Assembly: GCF_003312915.1 (NCBI RefSeq) | Contig: NZ_CP030261.1 | Span: forward strand, 186,001 to 250,000 | DNA length: 64,000 bases | Reading direction: 5' to 3' | DNA from: Flavobacterium fluviale | GTDB taxonomy: Bacteria > Bacteroidota > Bacteroidia > Flavobacteriales > Flavobacteriaceae | Shown here: piece by piece, positions 45,164-53,368 of the stretch | How positions within the stretch are numbered: position 1 is the first letter of the stretch | Layout of the letters: each line of letters opens with the position of its first letter | Translations under genes and position numbers: made by a program | The notes under the pieces: generated by a model | What the model was told of the DNA's origin: nothing | Seen by the model: the letters and a program-made list of their open reading frames with translations, nothing else | Databases searched by the model: none

Positions 45164-47344
45164 TTGCCATACATGAAATACTGTCTTTTTATTGTTGTTT
45201 GTTTTCTTACCCCGTTTTTGTATTCTCAAACCAAAAAGAATACAGATAGCATTAGCTATTATAACAAACTGGAAGCCAGTAACCTTACCAATAAAAATCG
45301 CAGTCAGGTACAGCTTCAAAGCCAAAAATCTATTAATTTTTGCGAAGTCATCGGAAAAAAAGAAAATCTAGCCAACCAGACTTTAAAGCTTGGCAAAATT
45401 TTTTACAATAAAGGAAAATTTGAAGATGCTTTAAAAAACTTTCATAAAACGGTTTCTTTTTACGATACATTACAGCCAAGCTGTATTAAAGCTTTGGCTT
45501 TGTACTATATCGGCGTAACTAATACTGCGAAAGGTGATTATAAAACAGCTGATGTGTACTATGGAAAAGCGCAGAATTTACTAAAAGAGCTTAACCTCAC
45601 GGATCAAGCAGAATCTCTTCACTATCAAAAAGCATTAGCACAAAAGAAAAATAATGACCTTCCTCTAGCAGCAAAAACTTTTATAAGCATAATTAAAAAA
45701 CCAGATAATTCAAGTATAATAAGAACAAAAGCAGATTCCTATTATCAGCTTGGTTTGATAGAAACTCAACTCAAACGGAATGATTCTGCCATAATATATT
45801 TCGACAAAGCATTAGACTACAACTCTAAGATTAATGATTTTCAAAAAAAATCTAAGATCGTTTTAGCAATAAGCCAATATTATAAGCAAAATAAAAATTA
45901 TGATATGGCTTATTCTTTTTTGGATGAGCACTATCAGCTGGAAAATTATCTTTTACGTTTAAAAAATGCTAAAGTAGATTTAAATGAATTCGAAAAATTC
46001 AAAAAAAATCAATCTTTAAACAATACTATACAAAGAGAAAGCGAAGAAAAAATTCAGCTAAAAACCTATCGGTATTCTAAGTTAGTCAGTATTTTAGCGA
46101 TTGCGCTGATTTCGATTTTATCTCTTCTAAGTCTGGCATTGTACAAAAACAATATCATTAGAAATCAGAATAATTTATTGCTCCGCGAAAAAAATAAAGA
46201 ATTGATTTTAGCCAAAAACAAAGCTGAAAAAGCTTCAAAAGCAAGATCTGAATTTTTATCAACTGTTAGTCACGAACTCCGGACACCATTAAACGCAATT
46301 AACGGAATTACCCATATCTTACTAGAAGACAAACCGAAGAAAAGACAATTAAAATATTTAGAGTCTTTAAAATTTTCTGGTAACTATTTGACCACTTTTA
46401 TTAATGAAATCTTAGAAATTAATAAAATTGACTCCACTAAAGTGGAAGTAGAAAACATAAGTTTTAATCTTAAAGAACTGCTATTCAACATTCAAAGTTC
46501 ACTGAAGGAATTGGCAACAGCCAATAAAAATTATTTCAATTTAGAAATAGACAAATCTATTCCCGACAGCCTCATTGGCGATCCAACCAAATTATCTCAA
46601 ATCATACTTAATTTAATCAATAACGCTTTAAAGTTTACAGAAAACGGACATGTAAGCGTAATTGCAAAATTGTATTCGCAGGAAAACGAAAACGCTGTCA
46701 TTTATTTTGAAATTATTGATACGGGAATTGGAATCCCAGAAGACAAACTTCAAAGTGTTTTTGAAAGTTTTTCTCAGGGTTCTATTGAAGTGAATAGAAA
46801 ATACGGCGGCACTGGTCTTGGTCTTACAATTGTAAAAAAACTAATAGAACTTCTGGGGGGCGAAATAAAACTAAAAAGTGAAGTTGGTAAAGGCTCTACT
46901 TTTACCTTCAAACTAAATTTCAAAATTAACAACGAACCATTGGAAGTAATTGAAGAAATAAAATCTTATAACGACAAACAATTGAAAAACAAATCTATTT
47001 TATTGATCGAGGACAACAAAATCAATCAAATGATAACTCGTAAAATGCTTGAGAACAAAAACATTAACTGTGAAATCATAGATAATGGAGAAGATGCAGT
47101 CGAGCTTTTAAAGATTAAACGTTTTGATATGGTTTTAATGGATGTTCACCTGCCTGGAATTAATGGCACAACGGCTACCAAATTAATTAGAGAATTTGAC
47201 AAAACAACTCCAATTATTGCATTAACCGCTATTTCGCTTGACGAAAACCGAGATATGCTTCTTTCTTTCGGAATGGATGATGTCATTACAAAACCTTTCG
47301 TTCCAGACGAGTTTTATGCTATTATTGCGAAGTTTTTCGATTAA
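45164..47344 (+). CDS. TPR hybrid histidine kinase
   Basis: This 726-residue protein (start at 45164 or the Met codon 9 bases later) has a signal peptide, then periplasmic tetratricopeptide repeats at about 65-270 (LYYIGVTNTAKGDYKTADVY, YYQLGLIETQLKRNDSAIIY). A membrane helix lies at 304-326, followed by a short coiled coil. The HisKA box has His370 in VSHELRTPLNAI. An HATPase follows (IINNALKFTENGHV-like, DTGIGIPEDKL, GTGLGLTIVKKL). A receiver domain with Asp660 (MDVHLPG) ends the protein. There is no DNA-binding output and no cognate regulator nearby. It may phosphorelay to an HPt protein elsewhere. Confidence 0.93.
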   Translation: MPYMKYCLFIVVCFLTPFLYSQTKKNTDSISYYNKLEASNLTNKNRSQVQLQSQKSINFCEVIGKKENLANQTLKLGKIFYNKGKFEDALKNFHKTVSFYDTLQPSCIKALALYYIGVTNTAKGDYKTADVYYGKAQNLLKELNLTDQAESLHYQKALAQKKNNDLPLAAKTFISIIKKPDNSSIIRTKADSYYQLGLIETQLKRNDSAIIYFDKALDYNSKINDFQKKSKIVLAISQYYKQNKNYDMAYSFLDEHYQLENYLLRLKNAKVDLNEFEKFKKNQSLNNTIQRESEEKIQLKTYRYSKLVSILAIALISILSLLSLALYKNNIIRNQNNLLLREKNKELILAKNKAEKASKARSEFLSTVSHELRTPLNAINGITHILLEDKPKKRQLKYLESLKFSGNYLTTFINEILEINKIDSTKVEVENISFNLKELLFNIQSSLKELATANKNYFNLEIDKSIPDSLIGDPTKLSQIILNLINNALKFTENGHVSVIAKLYSQENENAVIYFEIIDTGIGIPEDKLQSVFESFSQGSIEVNRKYGGTGLGLTIVKKLIELLGGEIKLKSEVGKGSTFTFKLNFKINNEPLEVIEEIKSYNDKQLKNKSILLIEDNKINQMITRKMLENKNINCEIIDNGEDAVELLKIKRFDMVLMDVHLPGINGTTATKLIREFDKTTPIIALTAISLDENRDMLLSFGMDDVITKPFVPDEFYAIIAKFFD

Positions 47345-47389
47345 TTAAGTTCCTAAGAAGTTAAGACACTAAAGTTTTAAATCTTGCAT

Positions 47390-48406
47390 TTAGGCACATA
47401 TTTCTACATACTCCAAAATAGCAGTATCAAAATCTTTTTGACTATTAATAAAAGAACTTCTTATTGGCAGATAATATAATTGTGAAACCAATTTAGAATC
47501 TTTTAAACGAACATAATCTTTTTCTGTTGTAATAATTTTTCTTCCATTTGCTTTAACCTGAATTGCTTCTAAATCGGCATCGGAAAAATGATGGTGGTCA
47601 GGAAAAGTAAGACATTCATCATTTTCATTCTTTAAATAATCATAAAATGGTTTTGGTTTTGCAATTCCAGCCAAAAGCAATTTAGATTCAGATTTGATTT
47701 CGCTGACTGAAATTTTTTCTTTCTTGCTGTAGATTTCTTCATCATAATCTATAAAAGTAAAAAAGACTTGTTGGGAACTGCTTAATTTAAGTTTTAATCT
47801 AATTGCAGTTTGTTGTTCCTCAGATAAATTTTTAGGACATTTTGTAACCACAACAATGCTGGCTCTTTCTGCTCCGCTCCTGCTTTCTCGCAGATTTCCT
47901 GTTGGAAGCATAAAATCATCTGCATATAAATCCCCATAAGAAGTCAGCAAGATATAAAAACCTGCTTTTACTTTTCTGTGCTGATAAGCATCGTCAAGCA
48001 GAATAATTTCTGGTTTTTCCTTTTGTGAAAGTAATTGCTGAATTCCATTTGTACGATTAGCATCGACAGCAACCAGAACATTTGGAAATTTTTGATAGAA
48101 CTGAAAAGGTTCATCACCCAAAATTTCAGCATTTGAATTTTCATCAGCCAAAACAAAACCTTCCGATTTTCTTTTATAACCGCGGCTTAAAGTGGCAACT
48201 TTATATTTATCTGACAACAATCGAATTAAATATTCTATTTGAGGCGATTTACCTGTTCCACCTACACTTAAATTTCCAACAGCAATAACTGGAAGGTCAA
48301 ATGAAGTTGATTTTAAAATTCCTTTGTTAAAGAGAAAATTACGAATGCTGGTAATAAAACCATATAAAATGGCAAAAGGGAAAAGTATTTTTCGAAGTAA
48401 GTTCAT
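47390..48406 (-). CDS. lpxK: Tetraacyldisaccharide 4'-kinase
   Basis: This 338-residue membrane-associated enzyme phosphorylates the lipid A precursor. The P-loop is GGTGKS at residues 49-54 (VGNLSVGGTGKSP), followed by YKVATLSRGYKRKS, LGDEPFQFYQKFP, ILLDDAYQHRKV and the C-terminal TTEKDYVRL. A short hydrophobic N-terminal anchor is present. It lies 4 bases behind the YoeB-type toxin gene on the same strand and has no obvious promoter of its own in that gap, so it may be read from the toxin-antitoxin promoter. Confidence 0.96.
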   Translation of the reverse strand: MNLLRKILFPFAILYGFITSIRNFLFNKGILKSTSFDLPVIAVGNLSVGGTGKSPQIEYLIRLLSDKYKVATLSRGYKRKSEGFVLADENSNAEILGDEPFQFYQKFPNVLVAVDANRTNGIQQLLSQKEKPEIILLDDAYQHRKVKAGFYILLTSYGDLYADDFMLPTGNLRESRSGAERASIVVVTKCPKNLSEEQQTAIRLKLKLSSSQQVFFTFIDYDEEIYSKKEKISVSEIKSESKLLLAGIAKPKPFYDYLKNENDECLTFPDHHHFSDADLEAIQVKANGRKIITTEKDYVRLKDSKLVSQLYYLPIRSSFINSQKDFDTAILEYVEICA

Positions 48407-48410
48407 AGAA

Positions 48411-48692
48411 TTATTTATCTGAGTAATGACCCATTGCAGAAACTATAATAACGGTGACAATCTCTTCTTCTACGCGATAAACCATTCTATCTTTTTGATT
48501 AATTCTTCTAGACCAATACCCATTAAGGCTATACTTCAACTCCTCTGGTTGTCCTTCTCCAAAAAAAGGGGTTTCAGTTAGTTCTAAAAGTATTTTTTCA
48601 ATCTTTTTTATGGTAGCTTTATTTCCTGATTTATAGTGATTTTTCAAATCTTTACGAGCAATATCGTCAAATTCTACAAAATACTTCCCCAT
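48411..48692 (-). CDS. YoeB/Txe-family toxin
   Basis: This 93-residue RelE-superfamily mRNA interferase matches YoeB by GEGQPEELKYSLNGYWSRRI, NQKDRMVYRVEEE and the C-terminal AMGHYSDK (His-Tyr near the end). Such toxins cut mRNA at the ribosome. The gene overlaps its antitoxin by 19 bases and its stop lies 4 bases before lpxK. The antitoxin is not a classic YefM by sequence, which is common in Bacteroidota. Confidence 0.92.
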   Translation of the reverse strand: MGKYFVEFDDIARKDLKNHYKSGNKATIKKIEKILLELTETPFFGEGQPEELKYSLNGYWSRRINQKDRMVYRVEEEIVTVIIVSAMGHYSDK

Positions 48693-48919
48693 ATATCATC
48701 TGGATTTAATCTTGTCGTTTTTCCTTGTTTAATATTCTCTTCTGCTTTTTTAACTTTTTCAATAAATTCAGCACTATAAATACTTTGCTCCTCATTAACC
48801 TGTCCATAACTATCCGTTTCAACAATTTCAATACCATCAAGACCTTTAAAGAAAGTTTCGAACATTTCCATAAATGCTTTTCCTGTCTTCGTGTGTTCGT
48901 TAATTTTTATAGTTGTCAT
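48674..48919 (-). CDS. Type II antitoxin partner of the YoeB-like toxin
   Basis: This is 81 residues from the ATG at 48919; a GTG one codon earlier is less likely. The N-terminus MTTIKINEHTKTGKAFMEMF is short and basic/polar. The C-terminal half (IYSAEFIEKVKKAEENIKQG, TTRLNPDDIWGSIL) matches the toxin-binding tail of Bacteroidota YoeB antitoxins. A Phd/YefM DNA-binding head is not obvious. It is translated first and overlaps the toxin. A full promoter with an inverted repeat lies directly upstream, consistent with autoregulation. Confidence 0.85.
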   Translation of the reverse strand: MTTIKINEHTKTGKAFMEMFETFFKGLDGIEIVETDSYGQVNEEQSIYSAEFIEKVKKAEENIKQGKTTRLNPDDIWGSIL

Positions 48920-48937
48920 CACTTATAAATTTTATAT

Positions 48938-48958
48938 TACAAATGTACTAAATTTGTA
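48938..48958. promoter_or_regulatory. Inverted repeat tacaaat-N7-atttgta over back-to-back -7 boxes
   Basis: Exact 7-bp arms at 48938-48944 and 48952-48958. Inside lie a minus-strand -7 box TACATTTG (48940-48947) for the antitoxin, with TTG 21 bases upstream at 48969-48971, and a plus-strand TAAATTTG (48949-48956) for the Nif3 gene. A toxin-antitoxin complex bound here could repress both directions. Confidence 0.6.
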
Positions 48959-48968
48959 CTTTTAGTAT

Positions 48969-48999
48969 CAACTATTATTACCATTAGTATAAATAGTTG
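48969..48999. repeat. Second inverted repeat upstream of the toxin-antitoxin operon
   Basis: Arms caactatt (48969-48976) and aatagttg (48992-48999) are exact with a 15-base spacer. The left arm covers the -33 TTG of the antitoxin promoter. Confidence 0.55.
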
Positions 49000-49028
49000 T
49001 TATCAACAAAAATTTGGAAAAACTGAAA

Positions 49029-50123
49029 ATGAAAATCAAAAATATTATATCGTCTCTTGAAGAAATGGCTCCTTTGGCTTATGCCGAAGATTTTGACAAT
49101 GTCGGACTTTTAGTCGGAGATTCTGAAACCGAATCTACAGGAGTTTTAGTCTGTCATGATGCCTTAGAAAGTGTTATCGACGAAGCTGTTGCTAAAAACT
49201 GTAATCTAGTCGTTTGTTTTCACCCGATATTATTTTCTGGAATTAAAAAAATTACAGGCAAAAATTACGTAGAGCGCGCAATCTTAAAAGCCATAAAAAA
49301 TGATATTGCCATTTATGCCGTTCATACTGCCCTTGACAATCATTCTCAAGGTGTAAATAAAATTTTCTGCGATGCTTTAGGATTAACCAATACCAAAATA
49401 TTGATTCCTAAAAATAATTTCATTCAAAAATTAGTCACTTTCACTGTTCCTGATAATGCTGATAAAGTTCGAAATGCATTATTTGAAGCTGGGGCCGGCA
49501 ATATTGGAAATTATGACAATTGCAGCTTTAATACTCAAGGTTTTTTTACTTTTCAGGGAAATGAAGAAAGCAATCCTGTAATTGGAGAAAAAGGGAAACT
49601 GCATACTGGGGAAGAAATTAAAATCGAAGTTGTTTTTGAAAAACATATGCAATCAAGAGTTTTAAAAGCTCTTTTTGCAAACCATATTTATGAAGAAGTT
49701 GCTTATGAAATTTATGATCTTCAAAATCCCCATCAAAATATTGGATTAGGAATGGTTGGTGAATTTGAAAATGAAATGGATGAAAAAGATTTTCTTCTTT
49801 TAGTAAAAGAAAAAATGACTGCCGATGGAATTCGCCATTCTGAGTTTTTAGGAAGAAAAATTAAGAAAGTTGCCGTACTTGGAGGTTCTGGAAGTTTCGC
49901 CATAAAAAATGCCATTCAAGCTGGAGCTCAGGCTTTTTTAACTGCGGATTTAAAATATCATCAATTTTATGAAGCCGAAAATAAGCTTCTTTTAGCAGAT
50001 ATTGGTCATTTTGAGAGTGAACGCTATACAAAAAACTATATTGTTGATTATCTTCGAAAAAAAATTCTTAATTTTGCGATCATTTTATCGGAAGAAAATA
50101 CAAATCCAGTTAAGTACTTATAG
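49029..50123 (+). CDS. Nif3-like dinuclear metal-center protein
   Basis: This is 364 residues from the ATG at 49029; a TTG five codons earlier is possible. The Nif3/YbgI pattern is present: EMAPLAYAEDFDNVGLLVGD, VVCFHPILFSGIKKI with the metal His, YAVHTALDNHSQGVNKIFC, then a PII-like insert at about 130-235 and the C-terminal VAVLGGSGSFAIKNA, FLTADLKYHQF with metal ligands, and IGHFESERY. Members are hexameric dinuclear metal enzymes, some annotated GTP cyclohydrolase type 2, but function is unresolved. The next gene starts 3 bases after its stop. Confidence 0.93.
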   Translation: MKIKNIISSLEEMAPLAYAEDFDNVGLLVGDSETESTGVLVCHDALESVIDEAVAKNCNLVVCFHPILFSGIKKITGKNYVERAILKAIKNDIAIYAVHTALDNHSQGVNKIFCDALGLTNTKILIPKNNFIQKLVTFTVPDNADKVRNALFEAGAGNIGNYDNCSFNTQGFFTFQGNEESNPVIGEKGKLHTGEEIKIEVVFEKHMQSRVLKALFANHIYEEVAYEIYDLQNPHQNIGLGMVGEFENEMDEKDFLLLVKEKMTADGIRHSEFLGRKIKKVAVLGGSGSFAIKNAIQAGAQAFLTADLKYHQFYEAENKLLLADIGHFESERYTKNYIVDYLRKKILNFAIILSEENTNPVKYL

Positions 50124-50126
50124 AAT

Positions 50127-50906
50127 ATGACGAATACGAAAGAATTAAGTGTTGAGGACAAGTTAAGAGCAATATATGATTTACAGCTTATTGACTCTAG
50201 AATTGACGAAATCAGAAACGTTAGAGGTGAGCTTCCTTTAGAAGTTGAAGATTTAGAAGATGAAGTTGCAGGTTTGAGCACTCGTTCAGAGAAACTGAAA
50301 GGTGAACTTGAAGTGATTGAGGAGCAAATCAAAGCGAAGAAAAACGCTATTGATGAGCATAAAGAGGTTATCAAAAAATACACAAAACAACAGGAATCTG
50401 TACGTAATAACAGAGAATTTAATTCTTTGACAAAAGAGGTTGAATTTCAAGAATTAGAAATTCAATTGGCTGAAAAGCAAATAAAAGAAATGAAAGCTTC
50501 TATCGAGCACAAAAAAGAAGTTATTTCTAATTTAAAAGAAAAACTTGACGCTAAAAGCTCTCATTTAAAACATAAAAAATCTGAATTGGATGCAATTATG
50601 GCTGAGACTCAAAAAGAAGAAATCTTCTTAACTGAGAAATCTGCTGAATTTGCTGGACAAATCGAAGATAGATTATTGGCTGCTTACAACAGAATCAGAA
50701 GCAGTGTTCGTAATGGTTTGGCTGTAGTTTCTATTGAAAGAGGAGCTTCTGCTGGGTCTTTCTTTACAATTCCGCCTCAAACTCAGGTAGAAATTGCTTC
50801 AAGAAAGAAAATCATCACTGATGAGCACTCTGGAAGAATTTTAGTTGACAGTGCTTTAGCTGAAGAAGAGAAAGAAAAAATGGAACAATTGTTCTCAAAA
50901 TTCTAA
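50127..50906 (+). CDS. Coiled-coil protein of the C4 zinc-ribbon family with all four Cys lost
   Basis: This 259-residue protein is almost all coiled coil at residues 20-180 (heptads rich in Lys and Glu), followed by the C-terminal module of the C4-type zinc-ribbon family. The usual GACGGC and CxxCGRILVD positions are here GASAGS (Ser208, Ser211) and DEHSGRILVD (Asp232, Ser235). No Cys occurs anywhere in the protein. The framework (IPPQTQVEI, RKKII, GRILVDSAL) is intact, so the fold may persist without zinc. It is cotranscribed with the Nif3 gene, a widely conserved pairing, and ends at a strong terminator. Confidence 0.92.
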   Translation: MTNTKELSVEDKLRAIYDLQLIDSRIDEIRNVRGELPLEVEDLEDEVAGLSTRSEKLKGELEVIEEQIKAKKNAIDEHKEVIKKYTKQQESVRNNREFNSLTKEVEFQELEIQLAEKQIKEMKASIEHKKEVISNLKEKLDAKSSHLKHKKSELDAIMAETQKEEIFLTEKSAEFAGQIEDRLLAAYNRIRSSVRNGLAVVSIERGASAGSFFTIPPQTQVEIASRKKIITDEHSGRILVDSALAEEEKEKMEQLFSKF

Positions 50907-50910
50907 ATAA

Positions 50911-50941
50911 ACGGTCCCGATTTAATCGGGACTTTTTTTTA
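50911..50941 (+). terminator. Hairpin terminator after the coiled-coil gene
   Basis: Arms gtcccgatt (50914-50922) and aatcgggac (50924-50932) precede eight T. Confidence 0.9.
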
Positions 50942-50949
50942 TATTATTT

Positions 50950-51033
50950 GCCACAGATTAAAATGATTTACACAGATTTAAAATATCTCGCGATTTTGAG
51001 ATTAAAATCTTTAAAATCATTTTAATCTGTGGC
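50950..51033. repeat. Perfect 20-bp inverted repeat (ccacagatt words)
   Basis: Arms at 50950-50969 and 51014-51033 are exact reverse complements (gccacagattaaaatgattt). The interior also holds ctcgcgattttgag words. It fills the gap before the hydrolase gene. Confidence 0.9.
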
Positions 51034-51091
51034 AAAACTTTTTTTAGCAGGCGTAAAGTCATATTTTTTACCTTTACTAAAAATCTAAGTT

Positions 51092-51955
51092 TTGAAAATT
51101 AAAAAAGGAATTCGTTTTATTACATTAAAATCTGTTGGATCATACATTAACTTTTTGAGTTATGTTCGTCCGCAAAGAGCCACCGAACTTTCTTATGCGC
51201 TTTTTAGCCAGCCGCGAATTGGCAGGTTCAAAAAAGAAACTCTTCCAAAAGTGCTGCAAAACACAGAAACAGAAATTTTTCATCATAACGAACATCATTT
51301 TCAAACCTATATCTGGAAAGGAAATGAAACCAAAATTTTACTAGTTCACGGCTGGGAAAGTAATGCCTCGCGCTGGAAAAAAACTTTACCACACTTACAA
51401 AAATCTGGAAGTACTATTATTGCAATTGATGCACCAGCACACGGACAAAGCAGCGGAAAAGAATTTAACGTGCCGCTTTATGCGGAATTTATTAATAAAG
51501 CGGTTGAAAAATATCAGCCGACTATTATTATCGGGCATTCTATTGGCGGCGCTGCCTGCGTGTATCATCAGTATTTATTTCCGAATACGAGTATCAATAA
51601 AATGGTAATTCTTGGCGCTCCATCAGATCTCAAAACTTTGATTGATAATTATATTTCAATGCTGAGCCTGAACACTAGAATGTTATCACTCTTAGAAGGT
51701 AAATTCATAAATCGATTCAACTTTAAACTAGAAGAATTTTCAGGACAAAAATTTGCATCCCAATTTACTATCCCAGGTTTCATTGCCCATGATACTTCGG
51801 ATAAAATTGTTGCTTTTGAAGAAGGAAAAAAAATCGCCAGTAATTGGAAAAACAGTCAGTTCATCGAAACTAGCGGTTTAGGCCACGGAATGCATGATGA
51901 TGAATTGTATGAGAAAGTGATTGAGTTTTTGTTTGCTTCTGAAGGGTCAAAGTAA
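51092..51955 (+). CDS. Alpha/beta hydrolase
   Basis: This 287-residue protein probably starts with TTG at 51092, because no in-frame ATG occurs before the fold begins. The oxyanion loop is LVHGWESNASRW, the nucleophile elbow GHSIGGAA, and the acid and His lie in IAHDTSDKIV and SGLGHGMHDD. It resembles carboxylesterases or lysophospholipases, with an acyl substrate unknown. The N-terminal 60 residues lack strong hydrophobicity, so it is cytoplasmic. The gap upstream holds the perfect 20-bp inverted repeat. Confidence 0.9.
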   Translation: MKIKKGIRFITLKSVGSYINFLSYVRPQRATELSYALFSQPRIGRFKKETLPKVLQNTETEIFHHNEHHFQTYIWKGNETKILLVHGWESNASRWKKTLPHLQKSGSTIIAIDAPAHGQSSGKEFNVPLYAEFINKAVEKYQPTIIIGHSIGGAACVYHQYLFPNTSINKMVILGAPSDLKTLIDNYISMLSLNTRMLSLLEGKFINRFNFKLEEFSGQKFASQFTIPGFIAHDTSDKIVAFEEGKKIASNWKNSQFIETSGLGHGMHDDELYEKVIEFLFASEGSK

Positions 51956-52009
51956 CAAAGGAGCAAAGGTTTTCTTTACAATTCATATATAACTTATAAC
52001 TCAAAAAAA

Positions 52010-52354
52010 ATGATCGCCGTAATTTTCGAAGTCATTCCCAATGAAGGAAAAAAAGAAGAATATCTGGATATTGCTGCTAGTCTCCGCCCTGAATTAAATA
52101 GTATTGATGGCTTTATTTCTATAGAAAGATTTCAAAGTTTGAATGATCCTGGCAAAATTTTGTCTTTATCTTTTTGGAAAGATGAAGAAAGTATTCAGCA
52201 ATGGCGAAATCTCGAAATGCATCGTCACGCGCAATCAAAAGGAAGAAATGGAATTTTTAAAGATTATCATTTACGAATTGCAGCTGTAGTTCGCGATTAC
52301 GGAATGTTTGAAAGAAAAGAAACTCCTGACGATAGTTCCATTTTTCATGACTGA
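52010..52354 (+). CDS. Antibiotic biosynthesis monooxygenase (ABM) family protein
   Basis: This 114-residue protein has a ferredoxin-like ABM domain: MIAVIFEVIPNEGKKEEYLD, GFISIERFQSLNDPGKILSL, SFWKDEESIQQWRNLEMHR, and a C-terminal tail DYHLRIAAVVRDYGMFER. Such domains oxidise quinols or degrade heme, or have no known role. It follows the hydrolase by 54 bases. The functional prediction is weak, the fold call is good. Confidence 0.9.
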   Translation: MIAVIFEVIPNEGKKEEYLDIAASLRPELNSIDGFISIERFQSLNDPGKILSLSFWKDEESIQQWRNLEMHRHAQSKGRNGIFKDYHLRIAAVVRDYGMFERKETPDDSSIFHD

Positions 52355-52490
52355 GAAAAGGTGCAAAGGTTCAGAGGAACAAAGTTTTCTTAGATTCTGA
52401 GTTGCTAATTCTAAGTTTTGCTTAACAAAATCTAAAATTCTAAGAAGCCTAACAATCTAAGAAGTCCTAAATTTTAGCTACTTTTACAGT
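52355..52490. repeat. Gap of reiterated tctaag / aaggt words
   Basis: The stretch before the pseudouridine synthase gene is almost entirely built from the words ctaag, aatcta and tctaaga in both orientations, plus caaaggt words also seen at 51959-51970. No gene is present. Confidence 0.55.
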
Positions 52491-53327
52491 ATGGAAGAAA
52501 ATCTAAAACGTCTTAATAAATTTATTGGCGAAACGGGCTATTGTTCTCGTCGTGAAGCCGATAAATTGATCGAAGAAGGACGCGTAACAATAAATGGCGC
52601 TGTGCCAGAAATGGGGACTAAAGTTTCTCCACAAGATGAAGTGCGTATTGACGGAAAACTAATTGTTGAAAAACATGAAAAATTGGTTTATCTGGCATTT
52701 AACAAACCAGTCGGAATTGAGTGCACAACCAATCTTGAAGTTAAAAATAATATCGTAGACTATATTAATTATCCGAAACGTATTTTTCCAATCGGAAGAT
52801 TGGATAAAGCAAGTGAAGGATTAATTTTCATGACAAATGATGGTGACATCGTCAACAAAATTCTACGCGCCAGAAACAATCACGAAAAAGAATATACCGT
52901 TACTGTTGACAGACCTATTACAGATCGATTTATCCAGCGTATGGGAAATGGTGTTCCGATTCTAGATACGGTTACCAAAAAATGTAAAGTAGAACAAATC
53001 AGTAAATACACCTTTAAAATCATTTTAACGCAGGGATTAAACCGCCAAATTAGAAGAATGGCAGAATACTTGGGTTATGAAGTTACGGCGCTTAAACGTA
53101 TCCGAATTATCAATATTTCTTTGGATGTTCCTGTTGGGCGTTACCGTGATTTAACTGATGATGAGATAAAAGAATTAAATCAGTTGATTGAGCCTTCTAG
53201 CAAAACTGAAGAAGCGAGTTTTCCAAAAGTGGAAAACCTGAATAAAAATTCAAACCAAAGTTCGAGTCGAAGAACAACGTTTATTTCTAAACATGATCCT
53301 CGATTTAAAAAAAGAGGAGATCAATAA
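52491..53327 (+). CDS. rluF: RluF-type 23S rRNA pseudouridine synthase
   Basis: This 278-residue protein has an S4 RNA-binding domain at the start ([20 protein letters not shown]) and a RsuA-type catalytic domain with Asp105 in [18 protein letters not shown]. The later [20 protein letters not shown] matches RluF, which modifies U2604 of 23S rRNA. The 60-residue C-terminal tail is low-complexity and basic ([20 protein letters not shown]). RluF versus RluB assignment rests on the [10 protein letters not shown] motif and is fairly, not fully, certain. A 16-bp-arm terminator follows. Confidence 0.88.
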   Translation: MEENLKRLNKFIGETGYCSRREADKLIEEGRVTINGAVPEMGTKVSPQDEVRIDGKLIVEKHEKLVYLAFNKPVGIECTTNLEVKNNIVDYINYPKRIFPIGRLDKASEGLIFMTNDGDIVNKILRARNNHEKEYTVTVDRPITDRFIQRMGNGVPILDTVTKKCKVEQISKYTFKIILTQGLNRQIRRMAEYLGYEVTALKRIRIINISLDVPVGRYRDLTDDEIKELNQLIEPSSKTEEASFPKVENLNKNSNQSSSRRTTFISKHDPRFKKRGDQ

Positions 53328-53333
53328 ATATCA

Positions 53334-53368
53334 AAAGTCCCATTCTTTGAAAGAATGGGACTTTTTGG
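53334..53368. terminator. Hairpin terminator between convergent genes
   Basis: Perfect 16-bp arms (aaaagtcccattcttt / aaagaatgggactttt) have a one-base gap. It can end the pseudouridine synthase gene and, from the other side, the hypothetical gene. Confidence 0.85.
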
